This document shows positions 16,576-20,881 of a stretch of DNA of 20,881 nt, in pieces. The DNA is from an uncultured Ruminococcus sp. GTDB taxonomy: Bacteria > Bacillota > Clostridia > Oscillospirales > Ruminococcaceae. The position numbers and the translations under genes are program-made. The DNA lies in the NCBI GenBank assembly GCA_947176685.1, contig CAMWRL010000009.1, forward strand, positions 1 through 20,881, read 5' to 3'. The notes below the pieces were generated by a model. The model was not told the DNA's origin. It searched no databases and saw only the letters and a program-made list of their open reading frames with translations. Each line of letters opens with the position of its first letter. Positions within the stretch are counted from its first letter, which is position 1.

Positions 16576-16597
16576 TAACAAGTGTATCAGCTTTTTT
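16561..16597 (+). terminator. Intrinsic terminator overlapping the end of the FeoA gene
   Basis: A perfect 12-bp stem (AAAGCTGATACA with TGTATCAGCTTT), a 10-nt loop containing the FeoA stop codon, then TTT after the stem. The left arm encodes the last residues KADT. Confidence 0.9.
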
Positions 16598-16681
16598 GAT
16601 ATATGGAATGGGTTTCCGTTGTAAAATGCTGTTTTCTGAATCTGTTATGCGGATACATTCATAGGAAAGGGGGGATTTTAA

Positions 16682-17077
16682 ACGGATAAGCTTCTACAGA
16701 CAATTTTCGCTGTAATATGTGCTGTCTGCGGATTTCTATGGGGAACGCCTGACGGTTTGCTGTATGCGCTGATAGCCTTTATGGTTCTGGACTATGTAAC
16801 GGGACTTATATCTGCGTATATATACAAAAATATTTCATCTGTTATAGGTTTCAGGGGCATAGCGAAAAAAGTCTTTATAATGGTACTTGTAGCAGTCGGA
16901 CATGTCCTTGATTCAAGAGTGATTGGTGACGGGACGGTTTGCCGTTCGGCTGTTATAGGTTTTTACATAGCCAACGAGGGGATTTCGATTCTTGAAAACT
17001 CCGGAAAAATCGGGCTGCCGCTGCCCGAAAAACTTCTGGACGTTCTGAAACAGCTCAAAGAAAATGAAAAAAAGTAA
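16682..17077 (+). CDS. Phage holin (Holin_4_1/TcdE-like) with ACG in place of ATG
   Basis: The reading frame opens immediately after a TAA at 16679-16681. An AAAGGGGGG site lies 7 nt before ACG (16682), exactly where an ATG would be expected, giving (M)DKLLQTIFAVICAVCGFLWG. The next standard start, TTG at 16757, has no ribosome site and would remove the first membrane span. With ACG the protein has 131 residues. It has three to four hydrophobic segments, the DYVTGLISAYIYKNISS motif typical of this family, and a charged C-terminus (EKLLDVLKQLKENEKK). Holins of this family make membrane pores that release endolysin or toxin, but no endolysin gene is adjacent. Either ACG is used at low efficiency or the gene has been silenced by a point mutation. 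Confidence 0.75.
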   Translation, partial: TDKLLQTIFAVICAVCGFLWGTPDGLLYALIAFMVLDYVTGLISAYIYKNISSVIGFRGIAKKVFIMVLVAVGHVLDSRVIGDGTVCRSAVIGFYIANEGISILENSGKIGLPLPEKLLDVLKQLKENEKK

Positions 17078-17082
17078 AAAAG

Positions 17083-17119
17083 ATTCCCTTTGTCCGGTCA
17101 GAACAAGGGGAATTTTTTT
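17083..17119 (+). terminator. Intrinsic terminator after the holin gene
   Basis: An 11-bp stem (17083-17093 with 17103-17113, one G-U pair), a 9-nt loop and a T-run. It closes the phage-derived operon. Confidence 0.9.
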
Positions 17120-17141
17120 GTTGACAGAAAATATTGCCAAA

Positions 17142-17168
17142 AAAGCCGGACTTATAATATCCGGCTTT
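17142..17168 (-). terminator. Intrinsic terminator for guaB
   Basis: On the minus strand, AAAGCCGGA and TCCGGCTTT form a 9-bp stem around a 9-nt loop, followed by T residues, 6 nt after the guaB stop. Confidence 0.9.
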
Positions 17169-17174
17169 GATTTT

Positions 17175-18647
17175 TCATATTTGTGTGGAATAGTTCGGAG
17201 CTTCTTTAGTGATGTAGATGTCATGCGGGTGACTTTCCTTAAGACCTGCTCCGGTAATCTTTATAAACTGTGCCTTTTCGTGGAGTTCCGGAATAGTTTC
17301 ACAGCCGCAGTAGCCCATTCCTGAACGTATACCGCCGACAAGCTGGAAAATTGTATCAGCAACGTCACCTTTGAAAGGCACACGACCCTCAACGCCTTCC
17401 GGAACGAGTTTCTTAGCACCTTCCTGAAAATATCTGTCAGTAGAGCCGTTAGCCATAGCACCGAGACTGCCCATACCACGATATACTTTGAACTGTCTGC
17501 CCTGATAGATTTCAGTTTCACCGGGGGCTTCCGAACAGCCTGCAAGCAGTGAACCGAGCATTACAACGTTGGCACCAGCCGCAAGAGCCTTTACAATATC
17601 GCCCGAATATTTTATACCGCCGTCGGCAATAACCGGAATACCGTATTTCTGGGCAACGCATGCAACGTCATAAATTGCAGTAATCTGCGGTACGCCGATA
17701 CCTGCAACAACTCTTGTCGTACAGATAGAACCCGGACCTATACCAACCTTAACGCAGTCTGCACCGGCTTTTATGAGGTCTTCAGCAGCGGCGGCAGTAG
17801 CGATATTTCCGGCAATAACCGGAATATCCGGATAAGCTTCCTTGACCATTTCAAGACATTTGAGAATATTTGCACTGTGACCGTGTGCGGAGTCAAGGAC
17901 AAGTACATCAACCTGAGCTTCAATAAGAGCCTTTGCCCTGTCAAGAACGTTTGCGGTTACGCCGATAGCCGCACCGCAGAGAAGTCTTCCACGGCTGTCA
18001 CGGGCGGAGTTGGGGTACTGTACGGACTTTTCAATATCCTTGATAGTGATGAGACCTTTGAGAATGCCGTAATCATCAACAATCGGAAGTTTTTCGATTT
18101 TGTGTGAACGGAGAATTTCCTGAGCCTGTTCAAGAGTAGTACCGACAGGAGCAGTAATTAAATTATCCTTTGTCATCACTCCGGAAATCTTTGCGCTGAA
18201 ATCATCAAGGAAACGCATATCCCTGTTGGTAATAATTCCGACAAGCTTATTGTTTGCATCAACAATCGGAACGCCCGAAATCCTGTATTTACCCATAAGT
18301 TCATCAGCGTCTGCAACAATATGGTCTTCTGTCAGTGAAAACGGGTCAACGATAACACCATTTTCGGAACGCTTTACCTTATCAACTTCTTCTGCCTGCT
18401 GTTCGATAGTCATATTCTTGTGGATAATGCCGATACCTCCCTCACGGGCAATAGCAATAGCCATACGGGAATCAGTAACAGTATCCATAGCAGCAGTCAT
18501 AACCGGCGTATTAAGACGGATAGTCTTGGTAAGATTTGTACCGAGCTTAATCATATTAGGGGTGACATTTGATTTTGCAGGAATAAGCAGCACATCATCA
18601 AAGGTCAGACCCTCTTTCTGAAATTTACTGTTCATGTCAGTCAGCAT
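17175..18647 (-). CDS. guaB: IMP dehydrogenase
   Basis: This 490-residue enzyme oxidises IMP to XMP with NAD+, the committed step of GMP synthesis. The TIM barrel starts LTFDDVLLIPAKS and is interrupted by a pair of CBS domains (about residues 97-205). The phosphate-binding and active-site loop VGIGPGSICTTR carries catalytic Cys309. The ADGGIKYSGD and YRGMGSLGAM segments and the flap region (LVPEGVEGRVPFKG) are all present. AAGGAGG lies upstream of the ATG. It has its own promoter and terminator and is a normal housekeeping gene that flanks the phage-derived region. I see no purine riboswitch in the short leader. Confidence 0.97.
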   Translation of the reverse strand: MLTDMNSKFQKEGLTFDDVLLIPAKSNVTPNMIKLGTNLTKTIRLNTPVMTAAMDTVTDSRMAIAIAREGGIGIIHKNMTIEQQAEEVDKVKRSENGVIVDPFSLTEDHIVADADELMGKYRISGVPIVDANNKLVGIITNRDMRFLDDFSAKISGVMTKDNLITAPVGTTLEQAQEILRSHKIEKLPIVDDYGILKGLITIKDIEKSVQYPNSARDSRGRLLCGAAIGVTANVLDRAKALIEAQVDVLVLDSAHGHSANILKCLEMVKEAYPDIPVIAGNIATAAAAEDLIKAGADCVKVGIGPGSICTTRVVAGIGVPQITAIYDVACVAQKYGIPVIADGGIKYSGDIVKALAAGANVVMLGSLLAGCSEAPGETEIYQGRQFKVYRGMGSLGAMANGSTDRYFQEGAKKLVPEGVEGRVPFKGDVADTIFQLVGGIRSGMGYCGCETIPELHEKAQFIKITGAGLKESHPHDIYITKEAPNYSTQI

Positions 18648-18681
18648 AAAAGTTTCCTCCTTACAAAAATTATTATCTTTA

Positions 18682-18710
18682 ATGATACTCTTTTTTTGGC
18701 GTTATGTCAA
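18682..18710 (-). promoter_or_regulatory. Sigma-A promoter for guaB
   Basis: On the minus strand TTGACA (18710-18705), a 17-nt spacer and TATCAT (18687-18682) lie 34 bp before the start codon. Confidence 0.85.
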
Positions 18711-18798
18711 GACTTTCGCAAAAACACAGATATAGAACTTTTCTGTATAAATCGGTTCTCTTTTGGCGAAAACGGCAATGACAAGAAAATTTTATAAC

Positions 18799-18822
18799 AT
18801 TCCGGAAGCCGCCGGAATTTTT
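18799..18822. terminator. Hairpin downstream of the first ORF6N gene
   Basis: ATTCCGG and CCGGAAT form a 7-bp stem around a 6-nt loop. The T-run is on the plus strand; on the minus strand, the direction of the ORF6N gene ending at 18837, the hairpin is followed only by a looser AT-rich stretch. It may end minus-strand transcripts weakly. Confidence 0.45.
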
Positions 18823-18836
18823 CTGACTGCAATTAT

Positions 18837-19448
18837 TTATTCTTTGTAGTCTGATAAAATATTTTTTACAATTCTTACGATTTCATTGTGTCTGTCGGTT
18901 ATTTCCTGACGTATATATATGAAAGCCGGAAACATTGCCTGATTGTTTTCAGAAAGAGTTTCGCTGAAAAGTTCCCTTATATTTTTGTTCTGCCTGTGGA
19001 TAAGGTTGAATCTTCTTTTGACATACTTTTCGAATTTTTCCTGTTTTCTTTCGATTTTGTCGAGCTTCTCCATAATCTTTACAAGCATGTCATTATAGTA
19101 TGCTTCTATCTGCCTTGCCCTGAAATATGTATCAACCAGAAAATCATATACTTCCCATGCCTTGTCAGTATTGAGACTCTTGGCGTGGAGTAATGCGCCT
19201 TTTTCTGTCCAGAGATAGAGAACATTGACCCTAAGCGACGATTCGTCAAATTGACGAATCGTCTTGAACTTTTTAAGTTCTTCTCCAGTGAGGCGATAGA
19301 AGTGTATTCCCTCTATATAGCGGTCTTTGTTTCGAGTGAAATTCTTTGAGATAACCTTGACATCTGTTCCGTAAGCCTCCGCAAGCTGTACAGTTGTAAG
19401 CACTCGCTGTCCTTTCTGCTCAATCGGGTTGACTAAAAGTTTATACAT
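18837..19448 (-). CDS. ORF6N-domain protein, copy A
   Basis: The ATG follows AAGGAG by 8 nt. The 203-residue protein starts with an ORF6N domain (about 5-115), a DNA-binding-associated domain found in phage and phage-derived proteins related to KilA-N/Bro-N. Helices run RVLTTVQLAEAYG and DVKVISKNF, followed by YIEGIHFYRLTGEELKKF, a variable loop (TIRQFDESSLRVN) and LYLWTEKGALLHAKSLNTDK. A charged, coiled-coil-like region (MEKLDKIERKQEKFEKYVKR) and a helical tail follow. From LYLWTEKG to NILSD it is identical to copy B, and the DNA there differs at only about five positions in 365, while residues 28-75 differ strongly. Its variable loop is encoded by a perfect palindrome. No promoter is evident directly upstream. 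Confidence 0.85.
   Translation of the reverse strand: MYKLLVNPIEQKGQRVLTTVQLAEAYGTDVKVISKNFTRNKDRYIEGIHFYRLTGEELKKFKTIRQFDESSLRVNVLYLWTEKGALLHAKSLNTDKAWEVYDFLVDTYFRARQIEAYYNDMLVKIMEKLDKIERKQEKFEKYVKRRFNLIHRQNKNIRELFSETLSENNQAMFPAFIYIRQEITDRHNEIVRIVKNILSDYKE
19237..19263. repeat. Palindrome P1 in ORF6N copy A
   Basis: Perfect 13-bp arms (GACGATTCGTCAA and its complement) flank a single central A. In the gene it encodes T-I-R-Q-F-D-E-S-S. Confidence 0.95.
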
Positions 19449-19483
19449 AATTCATTCTCCTTTTTTGAGTATGTTTTAATAAG

Positions 19484-19602
19484 TTTTCTGTCCAGAGATA
19501 AAGATTATTTACATTTGGCAAAACGTCAATTTGACGTTTTGCGGTTTTAAACTCTCTAAGAGATTTACTTGTGAGGAGATAGAAGCGTATTCCCTCTATA
19601 TA
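19484..19602 (-). repeat. Silent cassette 1: variable segment of an ORF6N gene
   Basis: Read on the minus strand, this encodes YIEGIRFYLLTSKSLREFKT, a variable loop, then NNLYLWTEN. It corresponds only to the diverged middle of the ORF6N genes, with no N-terminal helices, conserved C-terminus or start codon. It diverges from the genes right after LYLWTE, 35 nt before the start of copy A. Confidence 0.85.
19518..19542. repeat. Palindrome P2 in silent cassette 1
   Basis: Perfect 12-bp arms (GCAAAACGTCAA and its complement) around a central T, at the same codons as P1 but with different arm sequence. Confidence 0.95.
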
Positions 19603-19710
19603 ATAGAGAACATTGCCTCTGATTAACGAATCATCAATTTGATGATTCGTCTTAAATTCTTTGAGTATTTCGCCAGTAAGACGGTAGAAGTGCTTGCCCT
19701 CTATGTAGTA
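19603..19710 (-). repeat. Silent cassette 2: variable segment of an ORF6N gene
   Basis: Read on the minus strand, this encodes YYIEGKHFYRLTGEILKEFK, a variable loop and RGNVLY, and joins cassette 1 in frame (NVLY then YIEG). Upstream it abuts the conserved 3' flank of copy B (TTTTCTGACTGCAATTATTT on the plus strand), which also follows copy A. The frame is open through both cassettes (at least 89 codons, to a TAA at 19441) but has no usable start codon. Confidence 0.85.
19626..19650. repeat. Palindrome P3 in silent cassette 2
   Basis: Perfect 12-bp arms (ACGAATCATCAA and its complement) around a central T, at the codons for the variable loop. Confidence 0.95.
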
Positions 19711-19724
19711 TTTTCTGACTGCAA

Positions 19725-20342
19725 TTATTTTTCTGTGTGGTCGGATAAAATATTTTTTACAATCCTTACAATTTCATTGTGTCTGTCGGTTATTTCCTGA
19801 CGTATATATATGAAAGCCGGAAACATTGCCTGATTGTTTTCAGAAAGAGTTTCGCTGAAAAGTTCCCTTATATTTTTGTTCTGCCTGTGGATAAGGTTGA
19901 ATCTTCTTTTGACATACTTTTCGAATTTTTCCTGTTTTCTTTCGATTTTGTCGAGCTTCTCCATAATCTTTACAAGCATGTCATTATAGTATGCTTCTAT
20001 CTGCCTTGCCCTGAAATATGTATCAACCAGAAAATCATATACTTCCCATGCCTTGTCGGTATTGAGACTCTTAGCGTGGAGTAATGCGCCTTTTTCTGTC
20101 CAGAGATAAAGAGTGCGAATTTTACTTGAATTTGCAACCGTAAAATTTACGGTTGCAAAAAATCTCGTGAGTTCCTCACCTGTGGGGCGATAGAAGTGTA
20201 CACCCTCTATGTAATGTGATTTATTGTTGTTAAAATTTTTTGAAATAACATCTCTGTTTGTTCCGTAAGCCTCCGCAAGCTGTGCAGTTGTAAGCACTCG
20301 CTGTCCTTTCTGCTCAATTGGATTAGCTAAAATTTTATACAT
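19725..20342 (-). CDS. ORF6N-domain protein, copy B
   Basis: GAAAGGA lies upstream of the ATG. The 205-residue protein has the same layout as copy A. The first 27 residues are nearly identical, and from LYLWTEKG to NILSD the two are identical. Residues 28-76 are strongly diverged: NRDVISKNFNNNKSHYIEGV, then GEELTRFFATVNFTVANSSK. This pattern, a sharply bounded variable block inside near-identical DNA, is unlike ordinary paralogue divergence. It has a leader of about 400 nt reaching back to a consensus minus-strand promoter at 20774-20746, with two terminator-like hairpins in between. The C-terminal end differs slightly from copy A (SDHTEK versus SDYKE). Confidence 0.85.
   Translation of the reverse strand: MYKILANPIEQKGQRVLTTAQLAEAYGTNRDVISKNFNNNKSHYIEGVHFYRPTGEELTRFFATVNFTVANSSKIRTLYLWTEKGALLHAKSLNTDKAWEVYDFLVDTYFRARQIEAYYNDMLVKIMEKLDKIERKQEKFEKYVKRRFNLIHRQNKNIRELFSETLSENNQAMFPAFIYIRQEITDRHNEIVRIVKNILSDHTEK
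20131..20159. repeat. Palindrome P4 in ORF6N copy B
   Basis: Perfect 14-bp arms (TTTGCAACCGTAAA and its complement) around a central A, encoding the variable loop A-T-V-N-F-T-V-A-N. Confidence 0.95.
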
Positions 20343-20358
20343 AATTTATTTTCCTTTC

Positions 20359-20421
20359 TTGGCGATATTACGCAATTTTGATGAAACAAAAAACTGCCAA
20401 TAATAAAAGTTACTGCAATTG
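20359..20421 (-). repeat. Leader repeat copy 1, upstream of ORF6N copy B
   Basis: About 63 bp starting TTGGCGATATTAC on the plus strand; it matches 20516-20582 with small indels. On the minus strand it ends 5 nt before the copy B ribosome site region, so it is the conserved leader of an ORF6N unit. Confidence 0.85.
20388..20417 (-). terminator. Terminator-like hairpin in leader repeat copy 1
   Basis: On the minus strand, TGCAGTAA pairs with TTATT(G)GCA around a short T-rich loop, followed by six T residues. One G-U pair of the other copy is an A-U pair here, so pairing is kept despite sequence change. Confidence 0.6.
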
Positions 20422-20422
20422 A

Positions 20423-20451
20423 TTTGCATTCGTCAAATTGACGTTCGCAAA
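20423..20451. repeat. Palindrome P5 (decayed) in the ORF6N relic
   Basis: 14-bp arms around a central A match at 11 of 14 positions; the inner six pairs (CGTCAA) are intact. It sits at the position of the other four palindromes. Confidence 0.85.
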
Positions 20452-20509
20452 AATTTTTTGAGTTCCTCACCAGCAAGCTGTGCAGTGTAAGCACTCACTG
20501 TCTTTTCTG
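20423..20509 (-). pseudogene. Relic of a third ORF6N gene
   Basis: Read on the minus strand, the relic starts at codons for QRVLTTAQLA (with a 1-nt loss), then jumps through an internal deletion of roughly 100 nt to GEELKKFLRT, after which the frame hits a stop. The start codon and the whole C-terminal part are gone. It carries decayed palindrome P5 and is preceded by its own leader repeat, so an ancestral complete unit was lost here. Confidence 0.8.
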
Positions 20510-20515
20510 TTTATT

Positions 20516-20582
20516 TTGGCGATATTACAGCAATTTTGTTGAAACAACAAAAAAACTGCCAATAACAAAAGTTACCGCAGTT
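20516..20582 (-). repeat. Leader repeat copy 2, upstream of the ORF6N relic
   Basis: Second copy of the leader unit, with a small extra hairpin (TTTTGTTG and CAACAAAA around AAA) absent from copy 1. Confidence 0.85.
20549..20580 (-). terminator. Attenuator-type terminator at the head of the ORF6N array
   Basis: On the minus strand CTGCGGTAAC pairs with GTTATT(G)GCAG around TTTT (10 bp with two G-U pairs and one bulge), followed by seven T residues. It lies about 160 nt downstream of the minus promoter's expected start, before any ORF6N codon. Confidence 0.72.
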
Positions 20583-20683
20583 AAAAAAAGTCTTGACAAA
20601 CACTCTGTAACATGATATAATTATACAGTCATAGGGCGTATTGCTTACAAGCTATTCAATAGTTATTGTTGGTAACTTTTGTT
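20564..20683. repeat. 13-bp inverted repeat spanning the leader
   Basis: AACAAAAGTTACC (20564-20576) and GGTAACTTTTGTT (20671-20683) are perfect inverted copies. In the minus-strand RNA the upstream copy can pair with the core of the attenuator hairpin. Confidence 0.9.
20593..20621 (+). promoter_or_regulatory. Consensus sigma-A promoter for a plus-strand small RNA
   Basis: TTGACA (20593-20598), a 17-nt spacer and TATAAT (20616-20621), all perfect. The -10 lies in TATAATTATA, a palindrome that also offers a -10 on the other strand. No gene follows within the window; a terminator lies about 115 nt downstream. Confidence 0.88.
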
Positions 20684-20745
20684 TTAGTGTCTGTTATGGT
20701 GCTGGTAACACCTCTCAGACGGTAGGGATATTCCCTATGTTTTTT
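20628..20745 (+). ncRNA. Predicted ~115-nt antisense RNA to the ORF6N leader
   Basis: Bounded by the consensus promoter (start near 20628) and a terminator hairpin (TAGGGA, 20723-20728, with TCCCTA, 20732-20737, then six T residues). It has no convincing reading frame. Internal pairings include GTCTG with CAGAC enclosing GGTG with CACC. The 5' CATAGGG (20630-20636) is exactly complementary to CCCTATG (20733-20739), so the RNA could also close end to end, competing with its terminator hairpin. It would be fully complementary to the start of the minus-strand ORF6N leader. I do not recognise an Rfam family. Confidence 0.72.
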
Positions 20746-20774
20746 ATTATACCACACGTTTCCGGAACTGTCAA
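20746..20774 (-). promoter_or_regulatory. Consensus sigma-A promoter for the ORF6N array
   Basis: On the minus strand TTGACA (20774-20769), a 17-nt spacer and TATAAT (20751-20746), all perfect. Expected start is near 20739, facing the plus promoter at 20593 and reading toward the leader repeats and ORF6N copy B. Confidence 0.88.
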
Positions 20775-20833
20775 GGACTATCATAAAATTTATATCATTA
20801 TGAATTTTTTGGCTATATATCGAAGATGTAGTC

Positions 20834-20877
20834 TTGCACACAAAATACAAAAAAATTGCACGCAAAATACAAAAAAA
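20834..20877. repeat. Two tandem 22-bp repeats at the window edge
   Basis: TTGCACACAAAATACAAAAA and two further A residues, repeated immediately with one base changed (A to G). They lie about 60 bp upstream of the minus promoter. The array may continue beyond the window. I see no gene in 20775-20881. Confidence 0.85.
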
Positions 20878-20881
20878 TCAG

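Noticed and set aside
9333..17175. Prophage attachment-site repeats flanking the phage-derived operon
   Set aside because: I found no convincing direct repeat at the two borders by eye, and no integrase or tRNA target.
18648..18681. A purine riboswitch in the guaB leader
   Set aside because: The leader is only about 30 nt and has no room for an aptamer.
18837..20342. A diversity-generating retroelement acting on the ORF6N genes
   Set aside because: There is no reverse transcriptase, and differences between copies are not concentrated at adenines of a template.
19484..20451. The repeated palindromes as a CRISPR array
   Set aside because: The repeats are not identical, spacing is irregular and coding, and no cas genes are present. 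They match ORF6N coding sequence.
20564..20683. An invertible promoter bounded by the 13-bp inverted repeats
   Set aside because: No recombinase is nearby, the repeats are short, and a second consensus promoter already faces the array, so terminator/antiterminator pairing explains the repeats better. Not excluded.
20656..20865. A 69-codon minus-strand frame as a gene
   Set aside because: It crosses the minus promoter and the antisense RNA region, has no good ribosome site and has a low-complexity composition.

Overview
The window looks like chromosomal DNA of a low-to-moderate-GC, Gram-positive gut or rumen Firmicute. Ruminococcus or a close relative in the Oscillospiraceae is my best guess. 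The reasons are consensus sigma-A promoters with 17-bp spacers, strong AGGAGG-type ribosome sites, frequent TTG and GTG starts, a cellobiose phosphorylase, and clostridial-type AzlC/AzlD and GuaB. The genus is inferred, not proven.

Layout. Positions 1-1290 (minus): a coupled pair, a zinc-ribbon membrane protein and a probable TPM-type protein cut by the window edge. Positions 1422-6618 (plus): citrate synthase, an aldose 1-epimerase and cellobiose phosphorylase, closed by a strong terminator; the last two fit intracellular phosphorolysis of cellobiose. Positions 6632-8197: a minus-strand pair (a 55-residue protein plus a PH-like/SHOCT membrane protein) divergent from a small XRE-type regulator, with a 20-bp inverted repeat between them. 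Positions 8223-9332: azlC-azlD, a branched-chain amino acid exporter, with its own promoter and terminator.

Positions 9411-17119 hold a compact phage-derived operon: TerS, TerL, portal, major capsid protein, prohead-type protease, connector-like protein, two small tail/baseplate-like proteins, a hub-like protein, a FeoA-domain protein and a holin whose expected ATG is ACG. No integrase, repressor, endolysin, sheath, tube or tape-measure gene is visible. All frames are intact and tightly packed between housekeeping genes, so this looks like a pared-down or domesticated packaging module as much as a decaying prophage. Next comes guaB (IMP dehydrogenase, minus) with its own promoter and terminator.

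Positions 18800-20881 are the most unusual part. Two tandem ORF6N-domain genes (minus) have almost identical 3' two-thirds but a sharply diverged middle segment. Between them lie two silent partial copies of just that variable segment, joined in one open frame; upstream is a decayed third copy. Every copy carries, at the same codons, a palindrome with a 1-nt centre. The arm sequences differ between copies, yet arms match perfectly (12-14 bp) in four of five. Upstream of the array, two consensus promoters face each other and should make a roughly 115-nt antisense RNA against the array's leader. The leader contains an intrinsic terminator and a 13-nt upstream segment able to pair with it, the logic of plasmid countertranscript attenuation. 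I propose a cassette-diversified ORF6N locus under antisense-RNA attenuation. This is inferred from sequence alone.
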